DNA from: an uncultured Pelagibacteraceae bacterium
GTDB lineage: Bacteria > Pseudomonadota > Alphaproteobacteria > Pelagibacterales > Pelagibacteraceae
DNA: 62,947 nt
Assembly: GCA_902575835.1 (NCBI GenBank)
Contig: CACGSX010000005.1
Span: forward strand, 1-62,947
Direction: 5' to 3'
Translations under genes and position numbers: made by a program
The notes under the pieces: model-generated
Told to the model about the DNA's origin: nothing
Seen by the model: the letters and a program-made list of their open reading frames with translations, nothing else
The model's database searches: none
Shown: one piece after another, positions 37,158 to 45,861 of the stretch
How the letters are laid out: every line of letters starts with the position of its first letter
Position numbering within the stretch: position 1 is the first letter of the stretch

Positions 37158-37475
37158 ATGATTAAAGAAATTAAATTTACAGATAATGCTATAAAGCAGA
37201 TAAACCATCTTCTTTCATCAAAAGATAAAGGGTCATTTTTTAGAATCGCTATTAAAGGTGGTGGATGCTCTGGATTTCAATATGATTTCTCATTTGATAA
37301 CTCTGCTAAGGATGATGATCTACAACAAGATAATATCCTTATCGACAAAACATCTGCAGATTTACTAAAAGGATCTGAAGTTGATTTTGTAAAAGAATTA
37401 ATCGGAGATTCTTTTAAAATAAACAACCCGCAAAGCAAATCTTCTTGTGGTTGTGGCGTATCTTTCTCGCTTTAA
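37158..37475 (+). CDS. erpA: A-type iron-sulfur cluster insertion protein
   Basis: Delivers Fe-S clusters to apo-proteins. The 105-residue protein has the three cluster ligands Cys37 (GGGCSGFQY), Cys97 and Cys99 (SSCGCGVSF). I start it at ATG 37158, where the domain begins. An in-frame ATG at 37080 would overlap dgt and add 26 residues unlike the family. Its stop overlaps the xthA ATG (TAATG). ErpA beside dgt and xthA is the normal alphaproteobacterial arrangement. Confidence 0.93.
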   Translation: MIKEIKFTDNAIKQINHLLSSKDKGSFFRIAIKGGGCSGFQYDFSFDNSAKDDDLQQDNILIDKTSADLLKGSEVDFVKELIGDSFKINNPQSKSSCGCGVSFSL

Positions 37476-38251
37476 TGATAATTAGTTCCTGGAATGTTAA
37501 CTCTGTAAGAGCAAGAATTGAAAATATTAAAGAGTATCTAAAAAAATATTCACCAGATATTTTAATGATGCAAGAGATCAAAGCTCAGGATGAAAACTAT
37601 CCCCACGAAGATTTAGAAAAATCAAATTACCAAAACTATGTATTTGGTCAAAAATCATATAATGGGGTTGCAATTATTTCTAAAAAAAAATTAGACAAAA
37701 TTGAAAAAGATATTTTTAAAGACAAAAATAAGCAATCTAGAATTATTACTGCAGATCTAAAACATAAATCAAAAACTATTAAATTAATAAATATATACAC
37801 ACCCAATGGAAATCCAGTTGATACAGAAAAATATACTTACAAATTATATTGGCTAGAAAGTTTAATTAAGAAATTAAAAGCTTATTTAAAAAAAAAAGAG
37901 AATATAATTATTGGTGGTGATTTTAATATAATTCCATCAGCAGAAGATGTTCATAATCCTAAAGGATATGAAAATGATGCATTGTTTAGACTAGAGATAA
38001 GAAAAAAATTAAGAGAATTGTTAAGTTTAGGTTTTCATGATGCATATAGATATATTCATCCTGATAAAGAAGGATATACTTTTTGGGATTATACAAGCGG
38101 TGCATGGCAAAAAAATAATGGTATGAGAATTGATCATTTCTTAGTTTCAAATTCAATTATAAATCTTGTGAAAGATGTAAAGATTAATAAATTTCCTCGT
38201 GGAAGACAAAAACCTTCGGATCACACACCAATTGAAATTGAATTAACTTAA
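37475..38251 (+). CDS. xthA: Exodeoxyribonuclease III (AP endonuclease)
   Basis: Cuts DNA at abasic sites in base excision repair. From ATG 37475 it has 258 residues: ISSWNVNSVRARI, MMQEIKAQ (metal Glu), NIYTPNGNP, IGGDFNIIPS, RIDHFLVS and the final SDHTPIEIEL with the catalytic His. An upstream ATG at 37445 lies inside erpA and is rejected. Its end overlaps the convergent dehydrogenase gene by 9 bp. Confidence 0.96.
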   Translation: MIISSWNVNSVRARIENIKEYLKKYSPDILMMQEIKAQDENYPHEDLEKSNYQNYVFGQKSYNGVAIISKKKLDKIEKDIFKDKNKQSRIITADLKHKSKTIKLINIYTPNGNPVDTEKYTYKLYWLESLIKKLKAYLKKKENIIIGGDFNIIPSAEDVHNPKGYENDALFRLEIRKKLRELLSLGFHDAYRYIHPDKEGYTFWDYTSGAWQKNNGMRIDHFLVSNSIINLVKDVKINKFPRGRQKPSDHTPIEIELT

Positions 38252-39241
38252 AGATTTTATTTTATTAACAAGTTCCTCATTAATATTTCTTGGTCCGGTG
38301 TCTAATCTGTTTTTGTGACGTCTTTCACCTGGTAATCTAACCTCTCCCATTGATTTCATTTTCTCAAAGAATTTATTTGAATGACTATCCCAATCAGAAT
38401 TTGTTAACTTGTCAGGAGATATTGCCAAAATAAACTCTCCACCACTTGGTGGTCCACTATCATCTGTATCCTTCTCAGCCGTCTCATAACTAAAATTATC
38501 TCCAACTAAGGCTCCAGCAAGCAATTCAACCATCATTGCTATTCCTGAGCCTTTATAGCCGCCAAATGGCAACAAAACTCCGCCATCTGCTATTTCACCA
38601 GGATCTGTTGTTTCTTTTCCATCCTTAGTTAAACCAGTTCCTATTGGGACCTTGTGCCCTTCTCTTTTTGCAACTTGAACCTCTCCCATAGCCATCGATG
38701 CAGTAGCCATATCATAAACTACAGGTGGTTTATTTTTTCTTGGCCAAGCAAATGAAATTGGGTTTGTTCCAAATAAAGGTTTAATTGCTCCTGCTGGTGC
38801 AACTGCTGGCTTGTATGATGTGCAGGCAAATGCAACAAGTCCTTGCTCTGCTATTGCTTCTGTCTCGGGCCACATAGCAGCCATATGATGAGAATTAGTA
38901 ATTGCTAAAACCGCTACTCCATTTTCTTTTGCAGCTTTAACTAGTTCTGGTATTCCATATTTTAAAACCATTGGGGCAAGACTATTTTTCCCATCTGCTT
39001 TAACAACACTAGCAGTTAATTTTGAAATCACTGGTCTAGCCTTACCATTAATTTTTCCACTTTTTAAACCAGATATATAAGCGGGTAATCTAAATAGACC
39101 ATGAGATAATGATCCGTCTCTTTCAGCATTTTTGATTAAAGTAGATAAAGTATCAGCTGTTTCTTCATCGCATCCATTTGCAAGTAAAGTTTTGTTAGTT
39201 AATTCAAAAACTTCATCTAAAGTCAGAGAAACAGTTGTCAT
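38243..39241 (-). CDS. Ldh2-type malate/L-lactate/ureidoglycolate dehydrogenase family protein
   Basis: A 332-residue NAD(P)-dependent oxidoreductase of the non-Rossmann Ldh2 (YlbC/AllD/DpkA) family. Marks include DGSLSHGLFRLPAYI, AITNSHHMAAMWPETEAIAEQGLVA, GTNPISFAWP and LPFGGYKGSGIAMMVELLAGAL. Members act on malate, lactate, ureidoglycolate or cyclic imino acids; the substrate cannot be told. Base composition and codon use look slightly richer in G/C than the neighbours. I use ATG 39241 rather than the adjacent TTG. Confidence 0.88.
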   Translation of the reverse strand: MTTVSLTLDEVFELTNKTLLANGCDEETADTLSTLIKNAERDGSLSHGLFRLPAYISGLKSGKINGKARPVISKLTASVVKADGKNSLAPMVLKYGIPELVKAAKENGVAVLAITNSHHMAAMWPETEAIAEQGLVAFACTSYKPAVAPAGAIKPLFGTNPISFAWPRKNKPPVVYDMATASMAMGEVQVAKREGHKVPIGTGLTKDGKETTDPGEIADGGVLLPFGGYKGSGIAMMVELLAGALVGDNFSYETAEKDTDDSGPPSGGEFILAISPDKLTNSDWDSHSNKFFEKMKSMGEVRLPGERRHKNRLDTGPRNINEELVNKIKSLS

Positions 39242-39364
39242 CAATATTATTAGAACTTATTTAATGAAAAAAAGCAATTAATTAAACTATTAGAAATGTT
39301 TATTACTTATTATTTTTATATATGATTAAGATAAAGTTTTACTATAATAAAAAAATTAAATTAT

Positions 39365-39958
39365 ATGAAAATTGAATATTATTTCAGTGTATTGTCTCCA
39401 TTTACTTACTTAGGTAAAGATAGATTTGCTAAAATAATAAACGATTACAATATTGAAGTTATAGAAAAACCATTTGATTTAGTTGGAGATATATTTCCAA
39501 ACACAGGAGGATTGCCAGTTCCAAAAAGACATCCTGCACGACAAAAATATAGACTTTTAGAGCTTACAAGAATTGCAAAAAAACTAAATTTGCCAATTAA
39601 TAAACAGCCAAAATTTTTTCCACCTAAAGACCCTCATTTACCAGCAAAATTTGTAATTGCTTCAAATAAAATGGGAAATAAACTTAGTTTTGGAAATGAA
39701 TGTTTAAAATATTTATGGTCATTAGAAAAAGATATTTCAGATTTTAATATTCTTCAGGAAATTTGTGAAAAATTGAGTTTAAATTTTGAAGAGATAAAGA
39801 AATTGGCACTAAATGATGAGATCAAAAAAGAATATCAACAAAATTCAGAGGACGCGATTAAAAATGACGTATTTGGTGCACCTTCATATGTCCTCAATAA
39901 TGAAATTTTTTGGGGGCAAGATAGATTAGACTATCTTGAGGAAGCATTAAAAAAATAA
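39365..39958 (+). CDS. 2-hydroxychromene-2-carboxylate isomerase family (DsbA-like) protein
   Basis: A 197-residue thioredoxin-fold protein of the kappa-GST/HCCA isomerase group. It opens IEYYFSVLSPFTYLGKDRF, with the catalytic Ser in place of a CxxC pair. It ends with DVFGAPSYVLNNEIFWGQDRLDYLEE, the family C-terminal signature. Members use glutathione in aromatic breakdown, but bacterial paralogues have wide, mostly unknown roles. A TATAAT lies 17 bp before the start (39343-39348). Confidence 0.88.
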   Translation: MKIEYYFSVLSPFTYLGKDRFAKIINDYNIEVIEKPFDLVGDIFPNTGGLPVPKRHPARQKYRLLELTRIAKKLNLPINKQPKFFPPKDPHLPAKFVIASNKMGNKLSFGNECLKYLWSLEKDISDFNILQEICEKLSLNFEEIKKLALNDEIKKEYQQNSEDAIKNDVFGAPSYVLNNEIFWGQDRLDYLEEALKK

Positions 39959-39963
39959 GTGTT

Positions 39964-40227
39964 TTAATGAGAGTGGTTAAGAGAGTAACTCAATTGAACA
40001 ATATCTATTTCTAAAATATCATTAATTGGTTTTCCAATACGCCAATTTCTGATTTTTCCATCGATTTTTCTTTCAGTTATGATCGTCTCAATGGGAGGAC
40101 AATTAGGTTCATGGCAGCTTAATTCTGCAATGCTTAAAATTGATGTTTCGGGAATATCTTTTTCTTTTAAAAATATTTTTTTTAAATTTCTTATTTTTTC
40201 TACATTTGGTTTTTTTTTATTGAACAT
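39964..40227 (-). CDS. Small conserved Cys/His protein linked to COG0523 zinc clusters
   Basis: An 87-residue protein with a compact motif ELSCHEPNCPPIET (Cys38, His39, Cys43) and a C-terminal NHSH. Homologues in Alphaproteobacteria lie beside the WD40 and COG0523 genes and are sometimes mislabelled nitrate reductase. The Cys-His-Cys motif looks like a metal-binding site, which is an inference. It is last in a leftward run with WD40, COG0523 and znuA, 2 bp after the WD40 gene. Confidence 0.75.
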   Translation of the reverse strand: MFNKKKPNVEKIRNLKKIFLKEKDIPETSILSIAELSCHEPNCPPIETIITERKIDGKIRNWRIGKPINDILEIDIVQLSYSLNHSH

Positions 40228-40229
40228 AT

Positions 40230-41285
40230 TTATTTTTCCTCTTCATCCCATATTGATGTCCATAAAATATTTCCTCCGATATCACCAATTAATATACTTG
40301 AACAATCTTCGGTCACTGCAATTGTTGTTACCTCAGACTCAGTAAAGCTACGGATTATGATTGTATTAGTTGATTTTTCAATTTCTGATAAAAAAACCGA
40401 ACCATCACTTAATCCAGTAAAAATAGCATTTTCATTTGGGAATGGCTCAACAAAGGTTACAAGTTTATTCCCAACATAAGGAAGGCAAATTGGTTTACGA
40501 CCTTCTGGTCCATTTCCATCAAACGGCCAACAGATTGCTTCATTTGAACCGGATGTTACTAAAAATTTTGAATCATAAACAAAAGCAAAACTTTTGACTT
40601 TTGCCCCATAGCCAGACATGAAGGAATCTGTTTTATCTTTTAAGCGCCAAAAATGAAGTTGGTTTTCTTGCATAGATGTAACCAAAAATCGATCATCAGT
40701 GCTAAAAATGACTTTATTGTGCGAGCCTTTCCAAATTAAATTGGATGAGCTCCACTTATTACTATAATCTTTTTTCCAAAGAGTAACTCCACCATAACGA
40801 GACACTGCTAGTCTTCTTCCTTTTGAATCAAATGCTACACCACCGATGGTACTCTCGTGTTCTAATAATTTTGGTTCTTTTTTATTTGGCATCCAGAGAT
40901 AAACAATATTTCCAGATGTACATACCAAACTACCATTATATGCAGTAACATGATCTACCCATCGAGAACCAAAGTTTGCAATTTCGTTTATTTCTCCATC
41001 AAGTGAAATTTTTAAAAATCTACCATCATCGCCACCAGTTAAAATATCTTCACCATCTTTTGAAATACTAAGAACAACACCGCTATGTGCTTTTATTACC
41101 TCTGAAATTTGTCCTGAGCGAAATATTCTTACAGTTCCATCTCCAAATCCAACAGCTACAGAATTCCCAATCGTAATAGCATTAGTAACAGGAATTCCAA
41201 GCTTAAACTCCTTTCCTCTATTTTCAAATTTGGTTTTATTTAACTCTGGAAACTTATTTGAATCAGCTTTCATGCCGATTTGCAA
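40230..41285 (-). CDS. WD40-repeat protein of the zinc cluster
   Basis: A 351-residue beta-propeller with about six or seven WD40-like repeats, for example VIKAHSGVVLSISKDGEDILTGGDDG, HESTIGGVAFDSKGRRLAVS and ESEVTTIAVTEDCSSILIGDIGG. There is no signal peptide or membrane helix, so it is cytosolic. It overlaps the COG0523 gene by 16 bp and is probably co-translated with it. The role is unknown; it is a candidate scaffold between the GTPase and its client. Confidence 0.85.
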   Translation of the reverse strand: MQIGMKADSNKFPELNKTKFENRGKEFKLGIPVTNAITIGNSVAVGFGDGTVRIFRSGQISEVIKAHSGVVLSISKDGEDILTGGDDGRFLKISLDGEINEIANFGSRWVDHVTAYNGSLVCTSGNIVYLWMPNKKEPKLLEHESTIGGVAFDSKGRRLAVSRYGGVTLWKKDYSNKWSSSNLIWKGSHNKVIFSTDDRFLVTSMQENQLHFWRLKDKTDSFMSGYGAKVKSFAFVYDSKFLVTSGSNEAICWPFDGNGPEGRKPICLPYVGNKLVTFVEPFPNENAIFTGLSDGSVFLSEIEKSTNTIIIRSFTESEVTTIAVTEDCSSILIGDIGGNILWTSIWDEEEK

Positions 41286-42244
41286 TTTTCAAATCCTTCT
41301 TTCAAATTCATACTCTCAAGATTTCGACCAATAAAAACTAGTCGAGAGTTTCGTTCTTTGCCTTCTGGCCATTTACCCATTGGCGAGGCATCCATAAGCA
41401 TATGCACACCTTGAAAAACATATCTATCATTTTCTCCAGTAAAATCGAGAATCCCTTTGGTTCTTAATATATCTTGTCCCTTTGTTTGTAAAAGCTTGCT
41501 AAACCAATCCTGAAACTTTTCCATATCTAAAGGAGTATCTGAAACAAATGATAAGCTAGTTACATCATCATCATGTTCATGATCGTGATCTGATGTTAAA
41601 AAATCAGGCTCAGTATCTAAAATACGTTTTAAATTAAAAGCATCAAGATTTAAAATCTCACTTAAAGATACTCCACATTTAGTGGTATGAATAATTTTTG
41701 CAAATGGATTAATTTTTTTTATTCTCTCTTTAACAACTTCTAATCCACTTTCATCAACAAGATCTATTTTGTTTAATAATACAACATCAGCAAATGCAAT
41801 TTGTTCTTCTGCTTCATGATGATCTGATAATTGTGTACTCAAGTGAACAGCATCAGCAACAGTAACAATTGCATCTAATTTTGTACGATCCGCAACATCT
41901 TGATCAACAAAAAATGTTTGTGCAACAGGAGCTGGATCAGCTAATCCAGTAGTTTCTACTATGATTGCATCAAGTTTATCTGCACGCTTCATGAGGCCAC
42001 TTAGAATACGGATTAGATCACCTCTTACAGTGCAACATATGCAACCGTTGTTCATCTCAAATACTTCTTCATCAGCATCGACAACTAAATCGTTATCAAT
42101 GCCCTGCTCACCAAACTCATTAACTATCACAGCATATTTTTTTCCATGCTGCTCAGTTAATATTCTATTTAAAAGAGTAGTTTTTCCAGCGCCTAAAAAG
42201 CCAGTTAAAACAGTAACTGGAACTTGTTTGTTAGTTTCTCCCAT
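41270..42244 (-). CDS. COG0523 family GTPase, putative zinc chaperone
   Basis: A 324-residue G3E GTPase. It has the P-loop TGFLGAGKTT (14-23), the metal site GCICC (67-71), the Walker B-like ETTGLADP (97-104), the guanine motif NKID (158-161), and an acidic/His stretch at 219-227 (DHDHEHDDD). COG0523 proteins hand zinc, cobalt or other metals to target enzymes. Here the 8-bp spacing from znuA and nearby zur point to zinc. It is likely Zur-repressed with znuA. Confidence 0.92.
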   Translation of the reverse strand: MGETNKQVPVTVLTGFLGAGKTTLLNRILTEQHGKKYAVIVNEFGEQGIDNDLVVDADEEVFEMNNGCICCTVRGDLIRILSGLMKRADKLDAIIVETTGLADPAPVAQTFFVDQDVADRTKLDAIVTVADAVHLSTQLSDHHEAEEQIAFADVVLLNKIDLVDESGLEVVKERIKKINPFAKIIHTTKCGVSLSEILNLDAFNLKRILDTEPDFLTSDHDHEHDDDVTSLSFVSDTPLDMEKFQDWFSKLLQTKGQDILRTKGILDFTGENDRYVFQGVHMLMDASPMGKWPEGKERNSRLVFIGRNLESMNLKEGFENCKSA

Positions 42245-42252
42245 TAATTAAA

Positions 42253-43275
42253 TTAACACCCTTTAAAGGATTTTGACATATTTTTTATTAAATCAAAATA
42301 TAAACCTTTTCCGGGAGTTAATGTTGCACCTAATGGATCAACAACACCAGTTTTAATATTCATATCTTTTGCAACAGCTTTAATGATATTAGGATTAAAT
42401 TGAGGTTCTGAAAACACACAAGCAACTTTATCATGTTCAATTACCTCTCTTATTTCAGCTAATTGTTCTGCTCCAGGTAATACATCTGTATTTACAGTAA
42501 AAGCGCCTAATATATTAACTTTAAATCTTTCTTCAAAATATTGGTAAGCATCATGAAAAACAATAGAGGCTGTACTTTCGTTAAGCTCAGCTGTTACATC
42601 ACTTGTTAATTTATCAATATCTTTGTAAGCCTTACTTAAATTAGCTCTGTAAGCTGACTCATTGGATGGATCATTTTCAATTAAGTGCTTAGACATTTCA
42701 AATAAAATAACTTTTGCATTAATTGGATCTAACCAAATGTGCGGGTCAAATTCACCATGGTGATGACCTTCATGTCCATCATGATCGTCATGATCATCCT
42801 CTTTATGCCCATCTTCTTTTTTTGCATGATCGTCATGGTCGTGGTCATCATGATCATCTTTTTTTTTATGACCATGATCATCGTGTCCATGATCGTCATG
42901 ATCATCAAAAATATTTCTTTCTCTAAATTTTAATTTAACTAAACCTTTTATTTCCATAAGCTCAATTTTTTCTGCTTTTGCAGCAATTGAGTCTAAAGGT
43001 TTTTCTAAAAAATTTTCTAAGTCTTCACCTACCCAAAATACAATATCTGCATTTTGTAACATTTTTGCATGTGAAGGTTTCATTGGAAAGCCATGTGGAG
43101 AAGCATATCCATCAACTATTAAATCAGGTTTAGCAACACCATCCATTAAATAGCTAGCTAAAGAGTGTATTGGTTTAATCGATGTAACAACTTTAATGTC
43201 AGCATTTGCTGGTGTAAATAAAGTTAAAAATGATATTATAGTAAGTGTTATAGATGTTTTTTTTAAATTTTTCAT
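42253..43275 (-). CDS. znuA: Zinc ABC transporter substrate-binding protein
   Basis: Periplasmic zinc-binding protein of 340 residues with a signal peptide (1-25, TPANA). The expected zinc ligands are His37, His69 or His61, His179 (FDPHIWLDP) and the later FHDAYQYFEERF and FSEPQFNP motifs. A His/Asp-rich loop (about 125-173) collects zinc, as in E. coli ZnuA. It is transcribed divergently from znuCB-zur and shares a Zur-box palindrome with them. Confidence 0.96.
   Translation of the reverse strand: MKNLKKTSITLTIISFLTLFTPANADIKVVTSIKPIHSLASYLMDGVAKPDLIVDGYASPHGFPMKPSHAKMLQNADIVFWVGEDLENFLEKPLDSIAAKAEKIELMEIKGLVKLKFRERNIFDDHDDHGHDDHGHKKKDDHDDHDHDDHAKKEDGHKEDDHDDHDGHEGHHHGEFDPHIWLDPINAKVILFEMSKHLIENDPSNESAYRANLSKAYKDIDKLTSDVTAELNESTASIVFHDAYQYFEERFKVNILGAFTVNTDVLPGAEQLAEIREVIEHDKVACVFSEPQFNPNIIKAVAKDMNIKTGVVDPLGATLTPGKGLYFDLIKNMSKSFKGC
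42757..42903 (-). repeat. Low-complexity DNA coding the ZnuA His/Asp-rich loop
   Basis: About 147 bp of irregular repeats of GATGAC/CATGAT-type units encode the metal-gathering loop of ZnuA. The repeats also keep other frames open on the plus strand, giving false ORFs there. Such repeats may change length by slippage between related strains. Confidence 0.7.
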
Positions 43276-43295
43276 AATAATTGGTTTTTGTTAAT

Positions 43296-43310
43296 TGTTA
43301 TAATATAACA
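43296..43310. promoter_or_regulatory. Zur-box-like palindrome in the znuA/znuC divergent promoter
   Basis: TGTTATAATATAACA is a perfect 7-1-7 palindrome, 21 bp from the znuA start and 39 bp from the znuC start. It resembles the alphaproteobacterial Zur operator (TGTTATAnTATAACA-like). It contains a TATAAT that could be the -10 element of znuCB-zur. Binding by zinc-loaded Zur would shut both directions. The assignment rests on context and resemblance. Confidence 0.75.
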
Positions 43311-43348
43311 TTAAATAATAATTAAACTTATTTTAGTCAAGTAAATAA

Positions 43349-44095
43349 ATGAGAATAGAAAATAATATTTTAGTAAAATTGAAAGATGTTGGGCTAAAGC
43401 GAAATGACAAATGGCTTGTCAAAGGTGTTTCACTTGTGGTTGAAAAAGGCAAGATTATTACTTTAATAGGACCAAATGGATCTGGTAAAAGCACTACCGC
43501 TAAAATTGCACTAGGCTTACATAAAAATATTGAAGGTGAAGTACAAAAACTCACAGATAAAATTGGATATGTCCCACAGAAAATTTCTATTGATTGGACT
43601 CTTCCTCTAAGAGTGAAAGATTTTATGTTATTAACAGATGATTTAAATGACAAATTGATAGATGAAGCATTAACATTAACTGGGGTAGATCATCTTAAGA
43701 ATAAAAATTTAGGAAATTTGTCAGGTGGTGAATTTCAAAGAGTTTTATTAGCTAGAGCTATTTCAAAGAAACCTGAATTATTAGTACTTGATGAACCTGT
43801 ACAAGGAGTTGATTTTACGGGTGAGATAGCTTTGTATGAATTGATCAAAAAAATTTCAGAAAATTTAAATTGTGGTATTTTATTAATATCTCATGACTTA
43901 CACACTGTAATGAGTGCAACAGATCATGTTGTTTGTTTAAATGGACATGTATGTTGTTCAGGATCACCATTGGATGTTGCTAAAAATAAAGAATATAAAG
44001 CTTTGTTTGGAGAGAAAGCTTCACAAACACTCTCAATTTATGAACATAAACACGATCATGTACATTCAAGTGACGGAGAAATAAAAAAAAATTAA
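43349..44095 (+). CDS. znuC: Zinc ABC transporter ATP-binding protein
   Basis: ATPase of the zinc importer, 248 residues. It has Walker A GPNGSGKSTT near 41, the signature LSGGEFQRVLLARAI near 130, Walker B LLVLDEPVQGVD, and the H-loop His in LLISHDLHTVM. The C-terminus carries His/Asp residues (HKHDHVHSSDG), common in ZnuC. Its stop lies 1 bp before znuB. Confidence 0.96.
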   Translation: MRIENNILVKLKDVGLKRNDKWLVKGVSLVVEKGKIITLIGPNGSGKSTTAKIALGLHKNIEGEVQKLTDKIGYVPQKISIDWTLPLRVKDFMLLTDDLNDKLIDEALTLTGVDHLKNKNLGNLSGGEFQRVLLARAISKKPELLVLDEPVQGVDFTGEIALYELIKKISENLNCGILLISHDLHTVMSATDHVVCLNGHVCCSGSPLDVAKNKEYKALFGEKASQTLSIYEHKHDHVHSSDGEIKKN

Positions 44096-44096
44096 A

Positions 44097-44900
44097 ATGT
44101 TTGATGATTTTTTTATAAGAGCAATATTTGCAGGTATAGGTATAGCATTTGTTACTGGCCCACTTGGTTGTTTTGTAGTTTGGAGAAGGTTATCTTATTT
44201 TGGAGATACACTTGCGCATTCAGCTTTGTTAGGTGTTACTATTGCTTACTCATTGGATTTTAATATTGCTGTTTCAATATTTTTCATTTCATCTGCTATC
44301 GCTTTAATTTTAATACAATTACAAAGAAAAACAAATCTTCCAAGCGATGCTTTACTTGGTCTGTTAGCTCACTCGTCGTTAGCAGTTGGATTAGTTGTGA
44401 TTGGATTTTTAACCTTTATTAGATTTGATATAATGGGATTATTGTTTGGAGATATTTTAGCAGTTAATAAAAAGGACTTATTTATAATTTGGTTTGGTGG
44501 TGCTTTAATATTAATAGTTTTAAAATTGATTTGGAAACCATTATTTGCTTCAACAGTAAATTATGAGCTAGCTGAAGCTGAAGGACTAAATCCTGATAAA
44601 GCTAAAGCAATCTTTACAGTCCTATTAGCTGCACTAATAGCTATTTCTATAAAACTAGTTGGAGTTTTATTGATTACAGGGATGTTGATAATTCCAACAG
44701 CTATGGCTAGAAATCTTTCTGATAATCCAAAAAAAATGGTTGTTTTTTCAATAATTGGAGGATTGTTATCAGTTTTTATAGGTCTATTTTCATCATTAGA
44801 ATTTAATACACCTTCAGGTCCATCGATAATTGCAGCGGCTTTGTTCTTATTTATAATTTCTTTATTTAAAATAAAACAGACCATTCAATTGAAAAATTAA
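44097..44900 (+). CDS. znuB: Zinc ABC transporter permease
   Basis: Membrane subunit of 267 residues with about eight helices. ABC-3 family marks include VTGPLGCFVVWRRLSYFGDTLAHSALLG and LVGVLLITGMLIIPTAMARNLS. With ZnuA and ZnuC it forms a complete high-affinity zinc importer. Confidence 0.96.
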   Translation: MFDDFFIRAIFAGIGIAFVTGPLGCFVVWRRLSYFGDTLAHSALLGVTIAYSLDFNIAVSIFFISSAIALILIQLQRKTNLPSDALLGLLAHSSLAVGLVVIGFLTFIRFDIMGLLFGDILAVNKKDLFIIWFGGALILIVLKLIWKPLFASTVNYELAEAEGLNPDKAKAIFTVLLAALIAISIKLVGVLLITGMLIIPTAMARNLSDNPKKMVVFSIIGGLLSVFIGLFSSLEFNTPSGPSIIAAALFLFIISLFKIKQTIQLKN

Positions 44901-44923
44901 CACTAAATTGATAAAATAAAATA

Positions 44924-45319
44924 ATGCAAAAAGAAACACTTTCAAAAAACCAAAAAATTATTCTCGATTATATAGAAAAAGTAAATGAACCGATTAAAGC
45001 TTATTCAATTCTTCATAACGTCCAAAAAAAAGGTATTAAAGCCCCACCTCAAGTTTATAGAGCGCTGGATAAATTAGTTGAAATTGGTAAAATTCATAAA
45101 ATTGAAAGTAAAAATGCTTTTGTTGCATGCAAAAATTCTAATTGCCAAATATCGAAGGCTACAGCATTTTCTATATGTGAAAGTTGTGAAGAAGTAAGTG
45201 AAATAAGTGATCACAAATTATCAAAATATTTGAAAACTTTTCAAGAAAAAGCAGGAATGAAATTTAATAAATATAACCTTGAATTTTTCGGGCTTTGTAA
45301 AAAATGCTCTATTAAATGA
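44924..45319 (+). CDS. zur: Fur-family zinc regulator Zur
   Basis: A 131-residue Fur-family repressor. The N-terminal winged helix includes PIKAYSILHNVQKKGIKAPPQVYRALDKLVEIG. Cysteine pairs form the structural zinc site (Cys85/Cys88 and Cys125/Cys128), with Cys69 and Cys74 in the sensory region. Its place after znuCB makes Zur more likely than Fur. It probably represses both sides of the znu divergent promoter. Confidence 0.93.
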   Translation: MQKETLSKNQKIILDYIEKVNEPIKAYSILHNVQKKGIKAPPQVYRALDKLVEIGKIHKIESKNAFVACKNSNCQISKATAFSICESCEEVSEISDHKLSKYLKTFQEKAGMKFNKYNLEFFGLCKKCSIK

Positions 45320-45855
45320 AGATTTCTAAAGGAGATAAATTAGAGGAAATTACACTTCCAAGAGATGACGGGTCTATATTTAATTTGTCAGAAACACACG
45401 GAAAAAAAGTTCTTTTAACTTTTTATAGAATAGCTGGATGTAGTTTTTGCAATCTTAGATTAAACGAAATTAATAAAAAATTTAACGAGCTGGGAAGTAA
45501 TTTTACACATGTAGCAATATTTCATTCACCAGTTGATAATTTAAAGTCTTACATGAAAAAACATAAAAATTTACCTTTTACTGTACTAGCTGATGAAGAT
45601 TTTAAATATTTTCAAAAATATGAAATTGAAAGATCAATGATGAAAACATTATCTGCAATGCTATTTAAATCTCATAAAATAATACCTGCAATGTTAAAAG
45701 GATATATTCCTTTAAAAATCAAAGGTCATTTTGATATAGCTGTTACAGATGTTTTAATAAACGAACAAGGAATAGTTGATGAAGTATACTACGCAAAGAA
45801 AGATATAGCCGATCACTTCAGTTTTGAAAAAATTAAAGAATTTGCAACAACCTAA
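45316..45855 (+). CDS. Peroxiredoxin/thioredoxin-fold protein (AhpC/TSA-like)
   Basis: A 179-residue protein with the AhpC/TSA layout. KISKGDKLEEITLPRDDGSIF leads, followed by the redox motif CSFC (Cys42, Cys45) in FYRIAGCSFCNLRLNE. There is no signal, so it is cytosolic. Peroxidase or thiol-disulfide activity is likely but the partner is unknown. Its start overlaps the zur stop by 4 bp, so it is probably in the zur operon; a redox role linked to zinc thiolates is a guess. Confidence 0.82.
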   Translation: MKISKGDKLEEITLPRDDGSIFNLSETHGKKVLLTFYRIAGCSFCNLRLNEINKKFNELGSNFTHVAIFHSPVDNLKSYMKKHKNLPFTVLADEDFKYFQKYEIERSMMKTLSAMLFKSHKIIPAMLKGYIPLKIKGHFDIAVTDVLINEQGIVDEVYYAKKDIADHFSFEKIKEFATT

Positions 45856-45861
45856 AAACAG

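Noticed and set aside
39245..39364. 120-bp gap between the Ldh2-type gene and the isomerase gene
   Set aside because: Apart from a TATAAT at 39343-39348, no convincing -35 element, operator or small RNA could be seen.
40079..40345. Plus-strand frame opposite the 87-aa and WD40 genes
   Set aside because: It is antisense to two overlapping real genes and its product has no recognisable pattern.
42723..42933. Two plus-strand open frames rich in His or Met/Ile
   Set aside because: They are mirror frames of the repetitive His/Asp loop of znuA.
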